Positions 17,044 to 26,000 of a stretch of DNA of 64,000 nt are shown piece by piece. The notes under the pieces are model-generated. The model saw nothing but the letters and a program-made list of their open reading frames with translations. It was not told the DNA's origin and made no database searches. Origin of the DNA: Planctomycetaceae bacterium (GTDB lineage Bacteria > Planctomycetota > Phycisphaerae > Phycisphaerales > SM1A02); the NCBI GenBank assembly GCA_947474065.1, contig CANJHD010000006.1:1-64000 (forward strand), read 5' to 3'. The position numbers were made by a program, and so were the translations under genes. Numbering within the stretch: position 1 is the first letter of the stretch; each line of letters opens with the position of its first letter.

Positions 17044-18387
17044 TTAGCTGAATACTGGCAGCAAGTAGTCAAGCGTGGAAATTGTCGCCTGCGCTCCTGC
17101 AAGGAGCAGCGCGCCGAGTACTGCACGTCCCGCTGAGTGCGGCCGCGTGCGGTCGATACCAAGTGACACAAGCCAAGCGAGCGATACTAGTACCGCGGGG
17201 TCAAAGTAGCGCTGCCACACTTGAGAATTGCCGACCTGGACCACCATCAGTGCCAGGAGCGCAACAAGCACAATGGTTGCCTGCCGTCCCCGACGAATCT
17301 CAGCAGCCCGAATCCAGAGAACCGCGGCGAGCACCACGCCCACCGCAGCAGCTGAAACTATGACAATTGATCGCCCGCCGATCGATGGGAATGCTTTCAC
17401 AATCATCCAATACGCGCCGCCCCAACGGCCCTGCTCCACTGACCAGGTGCTCTCCGCTACCGCGGCGGCTACGAATCCAAGCAGCGCAATGACCCCAAGC
17501 CCCAACCAATGGCGTCGAACGGTCTGCGCCACTTCAGGCATAAGTGGCAAAAGTGCGATGCTCGCCCATGTCCCCATGAGCGCCATTCCATAGGCGGGCG
17601 CCACAGGGCTCAACCCGTTGTCATGCATCGAACGGAACGTGGCGGGCATCAATCCGCCCCAGAGTTTCATGAGCGCCAAGAGCAACAACGCACCGGGAAC
17701 AAGTGCGAAGCACGCCGCGGCAAGGCGGCTCCATGAACGCGGCTCGTCGCCGCTCCACTGCTCCGCATCGGACGCTGATCGACCAAGAGGCGAGCCAAGA
17801 ATGCCCGCTGCCAACACAGGCGCCGCCAAGAACACGTTTGTCTGCCGCACTGCGAGCGCGGCAACAAAGAGCACTGCAAGCGTGAGAAATGTGCGAGTTG
17901 TGGGCATCCACCAAGCGGAAACGGCAACCATAGCGGAGCCGATCAGCACCGAAAGCACATCGGTAGTGAGCCACGCGGATCCACTCAATATGTATGTCGA
18001 ACAGAGGAGCGGCAATGCCAGCGCCAACCCGACCACCGGACCCGCGGCGCGTGCCGCCATACGCCACACCAAGAGCACAAGCGCTAGCCCGGCAAGCGAT
18101 CCAATGATTCGAAGGCCATGAACACCCACGCCAAGCCGTGCCGGAATGGCCATCAGTAAGTGATATCCCGGACCGGTGGCGCTTGGATAATCGTGCAAAT
18201 CCGGCGTTGGCAATTGAGCGGCAAACTGCATGACGGTCGGCAGATGCGCTGCTGCTTCGTCCGACGCTTCGCTCGTGGAATCGCTGCCAAAGAGGATCAC
18301 TGGTAGCACAGCGAGCGCAAAGAGAAGCGCCAACACACCGGGCGCAACTATCCACCATCTGCGATTGCTGTGAGTCAGTGTGTCCAC
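17044..18387 (-). CDS. Polytopic membrane protein, ALG10/GT-C glycosyltransferase-like
   Basis: A 447-residue protein with about ten hydrophobic segments. A short cytosolic N-terminus leads to a first helix (WWIVAPGVLALLFALAVLPVIL), then a luminal/periplasmic loop SDEAAAHLPTVMQFAAQLPTPDLHDYPSATGPGYHLLM. Such acidic loops carry the catalytic residues in GT-C enzymes using polyprenyl-phosphate sugars. VRQTNVFLAAP in a later helix recalls the RQTN motif of the ALG10 glucosyltransferases. It ends 9 bases downstream of the UbiA-family gene's stop, so the two probably act together on a polyprenyl-linked sugar. The specificity is inferred. Confidence 0.6.
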   Translation of the reverse strand: MDTLTHSNRRWWIVAPGVLALLFALAVLPVILFGSDSTSEASDEAAAHLPTVMQFAAQLPTPDLHDYPSATGPGYHLLMAIPARLGVGVHGLRIIGSLAGLALVLLVWRMAARAAGPVVGLALALPLLCSTYILSGSAWLTTDVLSVLIGSAMVAVSAWWMPTTRTFLTLAVLFVAALAVRQTNVFLAAPVLAAGILGSPLGRSASDAEQWSGDEPRSWSRLAAACFALVPGALLLLALMKLWGGLMPATFRSMHDNGLSPVAPAYGMALMGTWASIALLPLMPEVAQTVRRHWLGLGVIALLGFVAAAVAESTWSVEQGRWGGAYWMIVKAFPSIGGRSIVIVSAAAVGVVLAAVLWIRAAEIRRGRQATIVLVALLALMVVQVGNSQVWQRYFDPAVLVSLAWLVSLGIDRTRPHSAGRAVLGALLLAGAQATISTLDYLLPVFS

Positions 18388-18396
18388 GCGTTCAAC

Positions 18397-19344
18397 TTAC
18401 TTGAAGAGTGCGGCAAGTGCGGCTTCAGCGGGCGGCCAGAAGAGAACCGCGAGCACCCCGATCGCAAAGAGGAGCGATGCCACACGCGCACTGCGGTCAG
18501 ACAACACAACGACCACCGGACTCTCCGCACGTCCCGAATTTGCCCGCAAATACAGGCGATGAATCACTACAAACACTAGCGGTGCAAGCAGCGCGAACCC
18601 CGTGGCGCGAACGCCAAAGATGGTGCGCGCGTGATCGCTCAGCGCATAGACCAGATAGGCCATCATGGTGACGGCACCAGTAGTAGAAAGGAGCCAGTTG
18701 AGATCCTCGGCGCTGTCGTAACCAGCGCGCGGCTTCCAGTCGGTGCTATCTCCTTGAGCGCGAGCGAGATCAGCAGCCCGCAGATCACCGAGCCGCTTCA
18801 CAAATCCTAAGAACAGGGTGAGCGCAAACACCACCACCACAAGCCATGTGGAGACAGCGATTCCCAGAGCGAGGGCGCCAGCAATTGCACGCAATACGAA
18901 TCCACTGGCAACCGTCACTACATCCACGAGGCGCACCCGCTTCAACTTCGCGTTGTATGCCACCTGCAGCACAATGTAGGTACCGATCACAGAAAGGACT
19001 GCCGGCCGTACGCACCATGCCACCGCAACGGAGCCAATGATGAGTGCAATGCCCAGCGCCGTTGCAAATCCAGGAGTGACGGCACCAGATGCAACCGGTC
19101 GGCGTCGCTTGGTTGGATGCTTGCGATCTTCACTGCAATCGAGTGCATCGTTGATGGCATAGAAACCACTGCCTGCCATTGAGAATGCAATCACGGTGAG
19201 GGCAACCCGCCACAGTTGCTCGTTGACAACTTCTGGCGCAGCGCCACGCCCTTCACCAGCAAGCCAGAAGACAAGCGGAACCAGAACGAAGACGTTCTTG
19301 GCCCAGTCGCCGGGTCGAAGGAGTTTGAGGGGAGCGGGAAGCAT
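18397..19344 (-). CDS. UbiA-family prenyltransferase, decaprenyl-phosphate phosphoribosyltransferase-like
   Basis: A 315-residue integral membrane protein. LLRPGDWAKNVFVLVPLVFW at the N-terminus, NDALDCSEDRKHPTKRRRPVASGAV (the first Asp-rich motif with DxxxD) and YNAKLKRVRLVDVVTVASGFVLRAIAGA are characteristic of the branch that includes mycobacterial DPPR synthase, which transfers phosphoribose to decaprenyl phosphate. Other UbiA members use aromatic acceptors, but the KHPTKRRRP form points to the DPPR group. The adjacent GT-C-like gene fits a lipid-linked pentose pathway. Confidence 0.75.
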   Translation of the reverse strand: MLPAPLKLLRPGDWAKNVFVLVPLVFWLAGEGRGAAPEVVNEQLWRVALTVIAFSMAGSGFYAINDALDCSEDRKHPTKRRRPVASGAVTPGFATALGIALIIGSVAVAWCVRPAVLSVIGTYIVLQVAYNAKLKRVRLVDVVTVASGFVLRAIAGALALGIAVSTWLVVVVFALTLFLGFVKRLGDLRAADLARAQGDSTDWKPRAGYDSAEDLNWLLSTTGAVTMMAYLVYALSDHARTIFGVRATGFALLAPLVFVVIHRLYLRANSGRAESPVVVVLSDRSARVASLLFAIGVLAVLFWPPAEAALAALFK

Positions 19345-19497
19345 GCCACATCAGTATCGGAATCTGCGGTCGGTTTCATTCCCAAAGTTCCCTAGGAAGC
19401 GACCACTTCCAGTAGAAACTGATCCAAATAACCCTCCGGACGGCAAATTGCGGGGGTAGGCAGGCATATGCGCCCACCCGGGGACCCTCAAGCGGCG

Positions 19498-20727
19498 TCA
19501 CACCAAACGCGCAAGCACCGTATTCGCCACCATCATGCCCCGCGCCGTGAAGCGCAGCGCACCGTCCCGATGCTCCATCATTCCTTCAGCAACGGCGTCC
19601 GCGATCGCGCGCGCGCGCTCCGCCCCGCGTTCACCAAGCTGCAGAATCTCCGCAAGCTCTCCTTCCGGAACGCCCGCGTGCAGGCGCAGTCCCATCATGA
19701 GCCGCTCGCCAGCGCGCATGTCCGGCGTCACTCGCTCCACATCGACCGCGGGGCTTGCACCCTCAGCTGCAAGCCAATCGCCAAGGCGCGGCACATTCTT
19801 CCATCGAACACCCTGCGCGTGACCCGACGCGCTTGGCCCAATCGCCAGCCAATCGCGATTGCGCCAATAGAGCAGGTTGTGGCGGCACTCCTCGGCGTGC
19901 GGATCGCCCGCGCGAACGCGGCCCCAATTACTGACCTCGTAATGGGCGAAGCCCGCTTCGCGCAATACATCGGCAGCGCGCTCAAGCATGGACGCTTCCA
20001 ATCCGTCATCGCACGGCTCGAACTCGCCGCGCTCCATGCGCACCGTCATGGCAGTGTTTGCTTCGTAGGTCAAGCCATAGCAACTGAGATGATCAGTTCC
20101 AAGATCAAGTGCAGAACGTAGGTCTGATTCCCACTCTGCGAGCGTCCCGCCTGGAATTCCAAAGATCAAATCGACATTGATGCGCCCGATACCGGCCGCG
20201 CGTAGAAATCCGATCGCGCGCGCAACACTCGCTGGATCGTGCCAACGCTCGAGCGTCTTCAAATGCCGTTCGTTGAAACTCTGCGCTCCAAGCGAAACAC
20301 GATTCACACCACTTTCAACAAGTGCATCGGCCACCTCTGCGGTGACGGTTTCTGGATTCGCTTCCACCGTCCACTCCGCGCCTGCAGCGAGTGGTAGTCG
20401 CGAACGAATGGAACCAAGGACGGTGCGTAGAACTGGCGGTCGCAACAGCGTGGGCGTTCCGCCGCCAACAAAGACCGTGTGCAGCGGAGCATGCACCCAG
20501 GGCGCCATGGCCGCAAGTTCCGCATCAACACGCGCCGCGTAGGCATCCTGTCGATCTTCACGATCGACGAAGCTGTAAAAGTCACAGTAATGGCACTTAT
20601 GAAAACAGAACGGAACGTGAACATAGGCGCCCTCAAACTGCGGCGTGATGCCTGCAAGCGCCTGATCCACACGCATTGCATATGCATCGGGCGAACCCTG
20701 CCCGGCGATGGTGAGCGCGGTGGCCAT
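19498..20727 (-). CDS. hemW: HemW-type radical SAM protein (coproporphyrinogen oxidase-like)
   Basis: A radical SAM protein of the HemW group, which binds heme and a 4Fe-4S cluster. The cluster motif is VPFCFHKCHYCDFYSF (CxxxCxxC), followed by FVGGGTPTLL, VEANPETV and GVNRVSLGAQSF, all typical of HemW/HemN. The CxxxCxxC motif followed by DFYS, rather than the extra Cys of HemN, favours HemW. The track ORF opens with TTG, but I take the ATG at 20727 (409 aa), 8 bases after a TACGAT element. The first 35 residues repeat a motif (DAYAxRVDxxLAxxxP) that recurs just after the cluster, an odd N-terminal duplication. Confidence 0.85.
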   Translation of the reverse strand: MATALTIAGQGSPDAYAMRVDQALAGITPQFEGAYVHVPFCFHKCHYCDFYSFVDREDRQDAYAARVDAELAAMAPWVHAPLHTVFVGGGTPTLLRPPVLRTVLGSIRSRLPLAAGAEWTVEANPETVTAEVADALVESGVNRVSLGAQSFNERHLKTLERWHDPASVARAIGFLRAAGIGRINVDLIFGIPGGTLAEWESDLRSALDLGTDHLSCYGLTYEANTAMTVRMERGEFEPCDDGLEASMLERAADVLREAGFAHYEVSNWGRVRAGDPHAEECRHNLLYWRNRDWLAIGPSASGHAQGVRWKNVPRLGDWLAAEGASPAVDVERVTPDMRAGERLMMGLRLHAGVPEGELAEILQLGERGAERARAIADAVAEGMMEHRDGALRFTARGMMVANTVLARLV

Positions 20728-20735
20728 GAAAGTCA

Positions 20736-20741
20736 ATCGTA
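20736..20741 (-). promoter_or_regulatory. -10-like element TACGAT before hemW
   Basis: Minus-strand TACGAT ends 8 bases before the hemW ATG, so the transcript would be leaderless. It lies opposite the purA promoter. Confidence 0.4.
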
Positions 20742-20764
20742 GGAGCAACCTTCGCGCGGTGCGC

Positions 20765-20770
20765 TACTAT
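20765..20770 (+). promoter_or_regulatory. -10-like element TACTAT before purA
   Basis: GCGCTACTATT about 48 bases upstream of the purA GTG; divergent from the hemW element. Confidence 0.4.
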
Positions 20771-20817
20771 TCCCTGCTTCGCGGCAATCGCCGCACCCCC
20801 GCCCCGGAGCCCCGCCC

Positions 20818-22182
20818 GTGACCACTGGACACCGCGCCAATCGAACTGCTCACACCGCCGTTGTTGGACTGCAATGGGGGGACGAAGGCAAAGGCAAGAT
20901 CGTTGACCTTCTCACTTCGGAGCATGATGTCATCGTCCGTTACAACGGCGGTGCAAACGCTGGCCACACCGTGCAGGTGGGCGACGAACGCTACGCGCTG
21001 CATCTGATTCCTTCCGGCATTCTCTACGGCGACAAGACCTGCGTCATTGGCAACGGCGTGGTGGTTGATCCCGAGAAACTTCTGCAAGAGATCGACGCGT
21101 TGCGCACGCGCGGCATCCGCGTTGGTGACAATCTTCGCATCAGCGATCGAGCTCATGTTGTCATGCCCTATCACAAGGAGCAAGACGCTGCGCTTGAGGA
21201 ATACCTCAGTTCCAAGACCGCGCACGCGCAAGGGAACCTCTCGATCGGAACCACGCGCCGCGGCATCGGTCCTGCCTATGCAGACAAGATTCGACGCTCG
21301 ACGGCAATTCGCGTTGGCGATCTTCTTGACGCCGATTACCTGCGCAGCCGACTGCATGTGATTTGCACGCTGCGTACTGCGGAACTCGAAGCGCTCGGCG
21401 TGCGCACCGCCCCGCTCGACCCCGATGCATTGGCCACCCGTTACGCGGAGTTCGGCGAGCGCCTCCGTCCGCATGTGGATGACTCGGTGTATGCGCTGCA
21501 CGATGCCATGCGCGCTGGCAAACGCATTCTGTTTGAAGGCGCGAATGCCAGCCTGCTTGACATTGATCATGGAACATTCCCCTACGTAACAAGCAGTAAC
21601 TGCTCAACATTGGGTATCCCTTCGGGCACTGGTGTTCCCGGCAGCGCCATCGGTCGGGTACTGGGCATCATGAAGGCGTACAGCACACGCGTCGGCGCGG
21701 GTCCCTTCCCAACCGAACTTGCTAACGAACTCGGCAACCAGATCCGCGAACGCGGCCGCGAGTACGGCACCACCACTGGTCGACCGCGCCGCTGTGGCTG
21801 GCTTGACTTGGTGGCAGTCCGCTACAGCGTCATGGTGTGCGGAGCAACTGGAATCGCTTGCACGCTGCTTGATGTCCTATCCGGATTTGAAGAAATCAAG
21901 TTGTGCGTTGGCTATCGGTTACCAAACGGCACGACTACAGACCGTTTCATCCCCGACGCGCATCGGCTTGAGGGCGTCACTCCGATCTACGAAACCATGC
22001 CGGGCTGGAGCGCGGAGATTCGCGATGCATCCGACCGGTCCACGCTGCCGCAGGCTGCACAGCGCTACTTGGCGCGCATCGAAGAAATCACTGGAGTGCC
22101 TGTCGAGGTAGTGAGCCTTGGGCCAGAACGAACGCAGACACTTGTAGATGGACGGCGCGCCGTGGCGCTTGCTACCGCGTGA
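20818..22182 (+). CDS. purA: Adenylosuccinate synthetase
   Basis: Joins IMP and aspartate using GTP, the first committed step to AMP. VVGLQWGDEGKGKIVDLL holds the P-loop and catalytic Asp, NGGANAGHTV the catalytic His, then GTTRRGIGPAYADK, LDIDHGTFPYVTSSN, and TTTGRPRRCGWLDLV. Length 454 aa is slightly above the usual 430 because of an N-terminal extension (TTGHRANRTAH). The start is GTG at 20818. uppS begins 4 bases after its stop, so the two genes are probably co-transcribed. The stretch FEGANASLLD differs from the common FEGAQGTLLD. Confidence 0.94.
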   Translation: MTTGHRANRTAHTAVVGLQWGDEGKGKIVDLLTSEHDVIVRYNGGANAGHTVQVGDERYALHLIPSGILYGDKTCVIGNGVVVDPEKLLQEIDALRTRGIRVGDNLRISDRAHVVMPYHKEQDAALEEYLSSKTAHAQGNLSIGTTRRGIGPAYADKIRRSTAIRVGDLLDADYLRSRLHVICTLRTAELEALGVRTAPLDPDALATRYAEFGERLRPHVDDSVYALHDAMRAGKRILFEGANASLLDIDHGTFPYVTSSNCSTLGIPSGTGVPGSAIGRVLGIMKAYSTRVGAGPFPTELANELGNQIRERGREYGTTTGRPRRCGWLDLVAVRYSVMVCGATGIACTLLDVLSGFEEIKLCVGYRLPNGTTTDRFIPDAHRLEGVTPIYETMPGWSAEIRDASDRSTLPQAAQRYLARIEEITGVPVEVVSLGPERTQTLVDGRRAVALATA

Positions 22183-22186
22183 ATCA

Positions 22187-22912
22187 ATGCGAGTTCCCCG
22201 GCACATTGCAATCATCATGGACGGCAACGGACGCTGGGCGGGCGCACGCGGGCTGCCGCGAATCGCTGGCCATCGCGAAGGCGCACGACGCGTGCGTGGA
22301 ATTGTTGAAGAGTGCGCGCGCCTCGGGGTGGAAGCGCTAACGCTCTATTCATTTTCAAGTGAGAACTGGAAACGGCCGGAGGACGAGGTCACCGCGCTCA
22401 TGGAGCTGGCCCGTCACCAATTGCAACTTGAGCGGCAGATGATGCTTGCCAACAACATTCGCTTCCGACGCATTGGTCGTCGCGAAGGATTGTCCGCGCC
22501 GGTGCTCGCCGAGTTCGACCGCACCGAGGACGAAACCAGCAATTGCACAGGAATGACCCTGTGCCTGGCCATGAACTACGGTTCTCGGCAAGAAATGGTG
22601 GACGCCGTTCGAACCATCGCCCTCCGAGTCCGCCGCGGTGACCTTGACCCGGCCGCGATCGGCGAAGACACCATGTCGGCGGCCCTTGAAACCCATGGGC
22701 TGCCAGATCCCGACCTGCTCGTTCGGACCGCCGGCGAGCGCCGATTGTCCAATTTCCTGCTTTGGCAGGTCAGTTATGCCGAGATTTACGTGACTGATGT
22801 GCTGTGGCCGGAATTTAAGGTCCCGGAACTACAAGCGGCCGTAGCGGACTTTGCTGCGCGACGGCGAACCTACGGCGGGCTCGACGGGGCACGCCCAACC
22901 CCAGCCACCTGA
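22187..22912 (+). CDS. uppS: Undecaprenyl diphosphate synthase (cis-prenyltransferase)
   Basis: Condenses IPP with farnesyl diphosphate to make the C55 lipid carrier for cell-envelope sugars. IAIIMDGNGRWA is the catalytic Asp motif, FSSENWKRP the conserved SENW, and DLLVRTAGERRLSNFLLWQVSYAEIY the C-terminal signature (RTAGE instead of the usual RTGGE). I use the ATG at 22187 (MRVPRHIAIIM; 241 aa); the track start lies inside purA. Its substrate FPP would come from ispA in this window. Confidence 0.93.
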   Translation: MRVPRHIAIIMDGNGRWAGARGLPRIAGHREGARRVRGIVEECARLGVEALTLYSFSSENWKRPEDEVTALMELARHQLQLERQMMLANNIRFRRIGRREGLSAPVLAEFDRTEDETSNCTGMTLCLAMNYGSRQEMVDAVRTIALRVRRGDLDPAAIGEDTMSAALETHGLPDPDLLVRTAGERRLSNFLLWQVSYAEIYVTDVLWPEFKVPELQAAVADFAARRRTYGGLDGARPTPAT

Positions 22913-22980
22913 ATACCGGGACGCGCTCGAGCATGCTCCGGCATACTCAGGGCTGAGAATGTCTCTAATCTGAGCGAATT

Positions 22981-22996
22981 GCCGGGGATTCCCGGC
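22981..22996. other. GC-rich hairpin between uppS and the Cys-repeat gene
   Basis: GCCGGG-gatt-CCCGGC, a perfect 6-base stem. No T-tract follows. It could end the uppS transcript or lie at the -35 region of the next gene. Confidence 0.3.
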
Positions 22997-23007
22997 ACCC
23001 AGTTGCG

Positions 23008-23013
23008 TATACC
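23008..23013 (+). promoter_or_regulatory. -10-like element TATACC(CT) before the Cys-repeat gene
   Basis: GCGTATACCCT, ending about 12 bases before the ATG at 23026, giving a very short leader. Confidence 0.35.
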
Positions 23014-23025
23014 CTGAAGCCTCCC

Positions 23026-26000
23026 ATGCGATTACCCCGCCGCGCGATGTCCTCTTGTTTCCTAGCCATCTTCATGGTCGTTGTCGGCGTGGCGGCGCGT
23101 CCAGCAGCGGCTCAGTGCAACGATCCATCCGCTGCCTGCACCACTGCCGCAAACTCAACTTGGCTTGGTGATCTGAACGCTGACAATCTTGTCAACCAGG
23201 CGGACATTGATGTCTGGACAAGTTGCATGCTCGGTCAACCGACCTACTGCATATCCGGCGACTTCAATTTCGACCACGCAATTGATGATGTCGATCGCAA
23301 TTACTTGGGGCAACTTGTGGCGATGGCCTCAAACTCCGTGATCGGCAAACTCGCCAAAGTGACGCTGTCCGAGGTGCGCGTTCGCAAGCCAAACGACCAG
23401 ACCGATCCCACCGTCCCGCAGTCGCGCTACGTCGAGATACGCATCCCGACATCTGCAGTTGGTGTTGTCAGCGCGCCGACCGTGAATGCTCCGGTTGCTG
23501 GCACCGACGGGATGCGTGCGTTTCAAGCGGGCTGGTTCTACTTAAAGATTGCCCGGTCCAACAACAGTTCTGGCACCGACCAAATTAGCGGAACAATCGC
23601 GGTAGTCGAATCGCTCGCAGGCCTCGCGTGGGTGTCCAACCCGCTCGATGTCAATTCACGCGGATTGGGACTGCTTGCAGACTCATCCTTCACGGGCGAT
23701 GTCCTTGACGCAGTACCCGCGGCACTTACCACATACATCTTCGATAGCAGCACTTCCCTGGCGTTCCCGACCGGCGCCGCCGCGAACGGTCGCGTGTTTC
23801 CATCTGAATCATCGACCAATGTCACGCATGTCATCGTCTTTCGAAATCCAAATCCAGCGAACACGCGTGCGTACCCGACCGTTGGCCAACGCGTCAATGT
23901 TCCAACCGCAACAGATGCAACCCAAACGTGCGACCTCGCGTGGAGCGTGCCTGGCGCGCTGACCTTGCCGCCGTGGGATGCGATCGTGGATGCAGTCACC
24001 ATTATTCGCGATCCCAACCAAAGCATCTACGGATGCATCTTTGCCGATACCGGCAGAGCGAACATCGGTCCCGTAGGCAGCGTTTCTGATTCATTTGCAC
24101 CGCCACACATCTACCGATGTCGCAACGCGGGCAATTTGACCAAGGGTCCAACTGCCGTTACTCAAGTGAGCGATACGCCATTTTCCCGCAATCCATCCTG
24201 CTCCGCGACGGTCACTGGATGCGGCGAACCGAATGCCGACGGAACGAACCGCAGCTGTTTCCAATCGCAGACGGGACCGACTTGCTCAGACTCCGACTGC
24301 TGCAACGCAGTCTGCAATAAGGACCCCCAGTGTTGCAGTGTGACGTGGGACCAGATCTGTGCCGATGAGGCAACTAGCATCTGCGATGGCTGTGGAAGCA
24401 CCACTGCAAGTTGCTTTGCACCGCACCAAACGGCTTCGTGCAGCGATGCGAACTGCTGCGCCCGCGTCTGCGCGATCGACCCAACCTGCTGCGATGTCAC
24501 CTGGGATTCCGACTGCGTTATCCTTGCGACGGCAAACTGCCTGACGTGCGGCATCGGTGGCAGCGGAGCATGTGACACCGTTCACAGCCTTCCATATTGC
24601 GACGATTCCATTTGCTGCACCACTGTTTGCAACCTGAATCCTTACTGCTGCACCACCAGTTGGGACCAGAATTGCGTCAACACCCAAGCCATTGCCTGCG
24701 CAAGTTGTGGCACCCTCAACTCTGGTCCATGCTGCATCGCACACTCCACCCCGTACTGCAATAACGGCCAGTGCTGCGCATCAGTCTGCTCGCTTGATCC
24801 CTTCTGCTGCATCTATTCCTGGGACATCAGTTGTACGCAGATTGCGCTCATCACTCCAAGTTGCAGCAGCGAGAGTTGCGCATGCGGCGCTACGCCGAAT
24901 CCCGGCGAAGAAACAAGTTGCTTCATCTCCCATCCGCGCATCGGTTGCGCTGACTCCTTCTGCTGCCAAACCGTGTGCATGCGCGACCCGTACTGCTGCT
25001 TCGTTACTTGGGATGCAGCGTGCGTAGCAATTGCTAACGATCTGTGCTCATCACAACCCGGCTGCATTGATCCAAACACATCGCTGCCAGTGAATGGCAG
25101 TTGCTACATCGCGCACCCAACCACAATCGGATGCGATAAGCCAGGCTGTTGCAGCCAAGTGTGCGCGGACCCCCTGTATGCATACTGCTGCCAAGTCGGA
25201 TGGGATGCCGCCTGTGCACTCCGAGCCGTTGACATCTGCGACCAATGCGGCGACCCACTCTCAGGGAGCTGCTATTCCCAACACTCGTCTCCGAATTGCG
25301 CCGACGGAACATGCTGCACATCCGTCTGCAACGTCGATCCATTCTGCTGCGAAAGCCAATGGGACTCGACCTGCGTTACTACGGCCACCGTTATTTGCAC
25401 GAGCCCAATCAGCGTGTGCGGCTCCAACAACGCCTCGCTCCGCAGTTGCTGGATTCCCAACTACACCCGTGGCTGCAGCGACGGCGCATGCTGCATTGCT
25501 GTATGCCGAGACATCGACCCCTACTGCTGCGAAGCCCGTTGGGACGCCGTGTGTGCGCGTGAAGCCACCTACATGTGCACGGCAACATTTGTGGTGACAA
25601 TTGGACGCGAAGGCTGCCTCTTGGCTCATGCATCAGCAGGGTGCGCCAATGCTGATTGCAGCCGCGCCGTCTGCAGCGTAGATCCATCATGCTGCACTAC
25701 TGCTTGGGATCAAGGATGCGTACTGGTTGCAACGGCCGTCTGCCCTGCCCCAGAATCGTGCCCGGCATTTGGTGACTGCTTCGCTTCGCATGCCAACCCA
25801 GGCTGCCATGACTCAACCTGCTGCAACGGGGTATGCGCGGCGGATCCGTCGTGCTGCCAAGGCGAGTGGGACAGCTCATGCGTGAGCACAGCGCGCACCC
25901 TCTGTAAGGTTCCCGCCAACAGCGGCTGGACGTGCCCATGTCACGGCGGATGCTTCGAAGCTCACGACAATCCGGGGTGCGAAGACGGCTCCTGCTGCTC

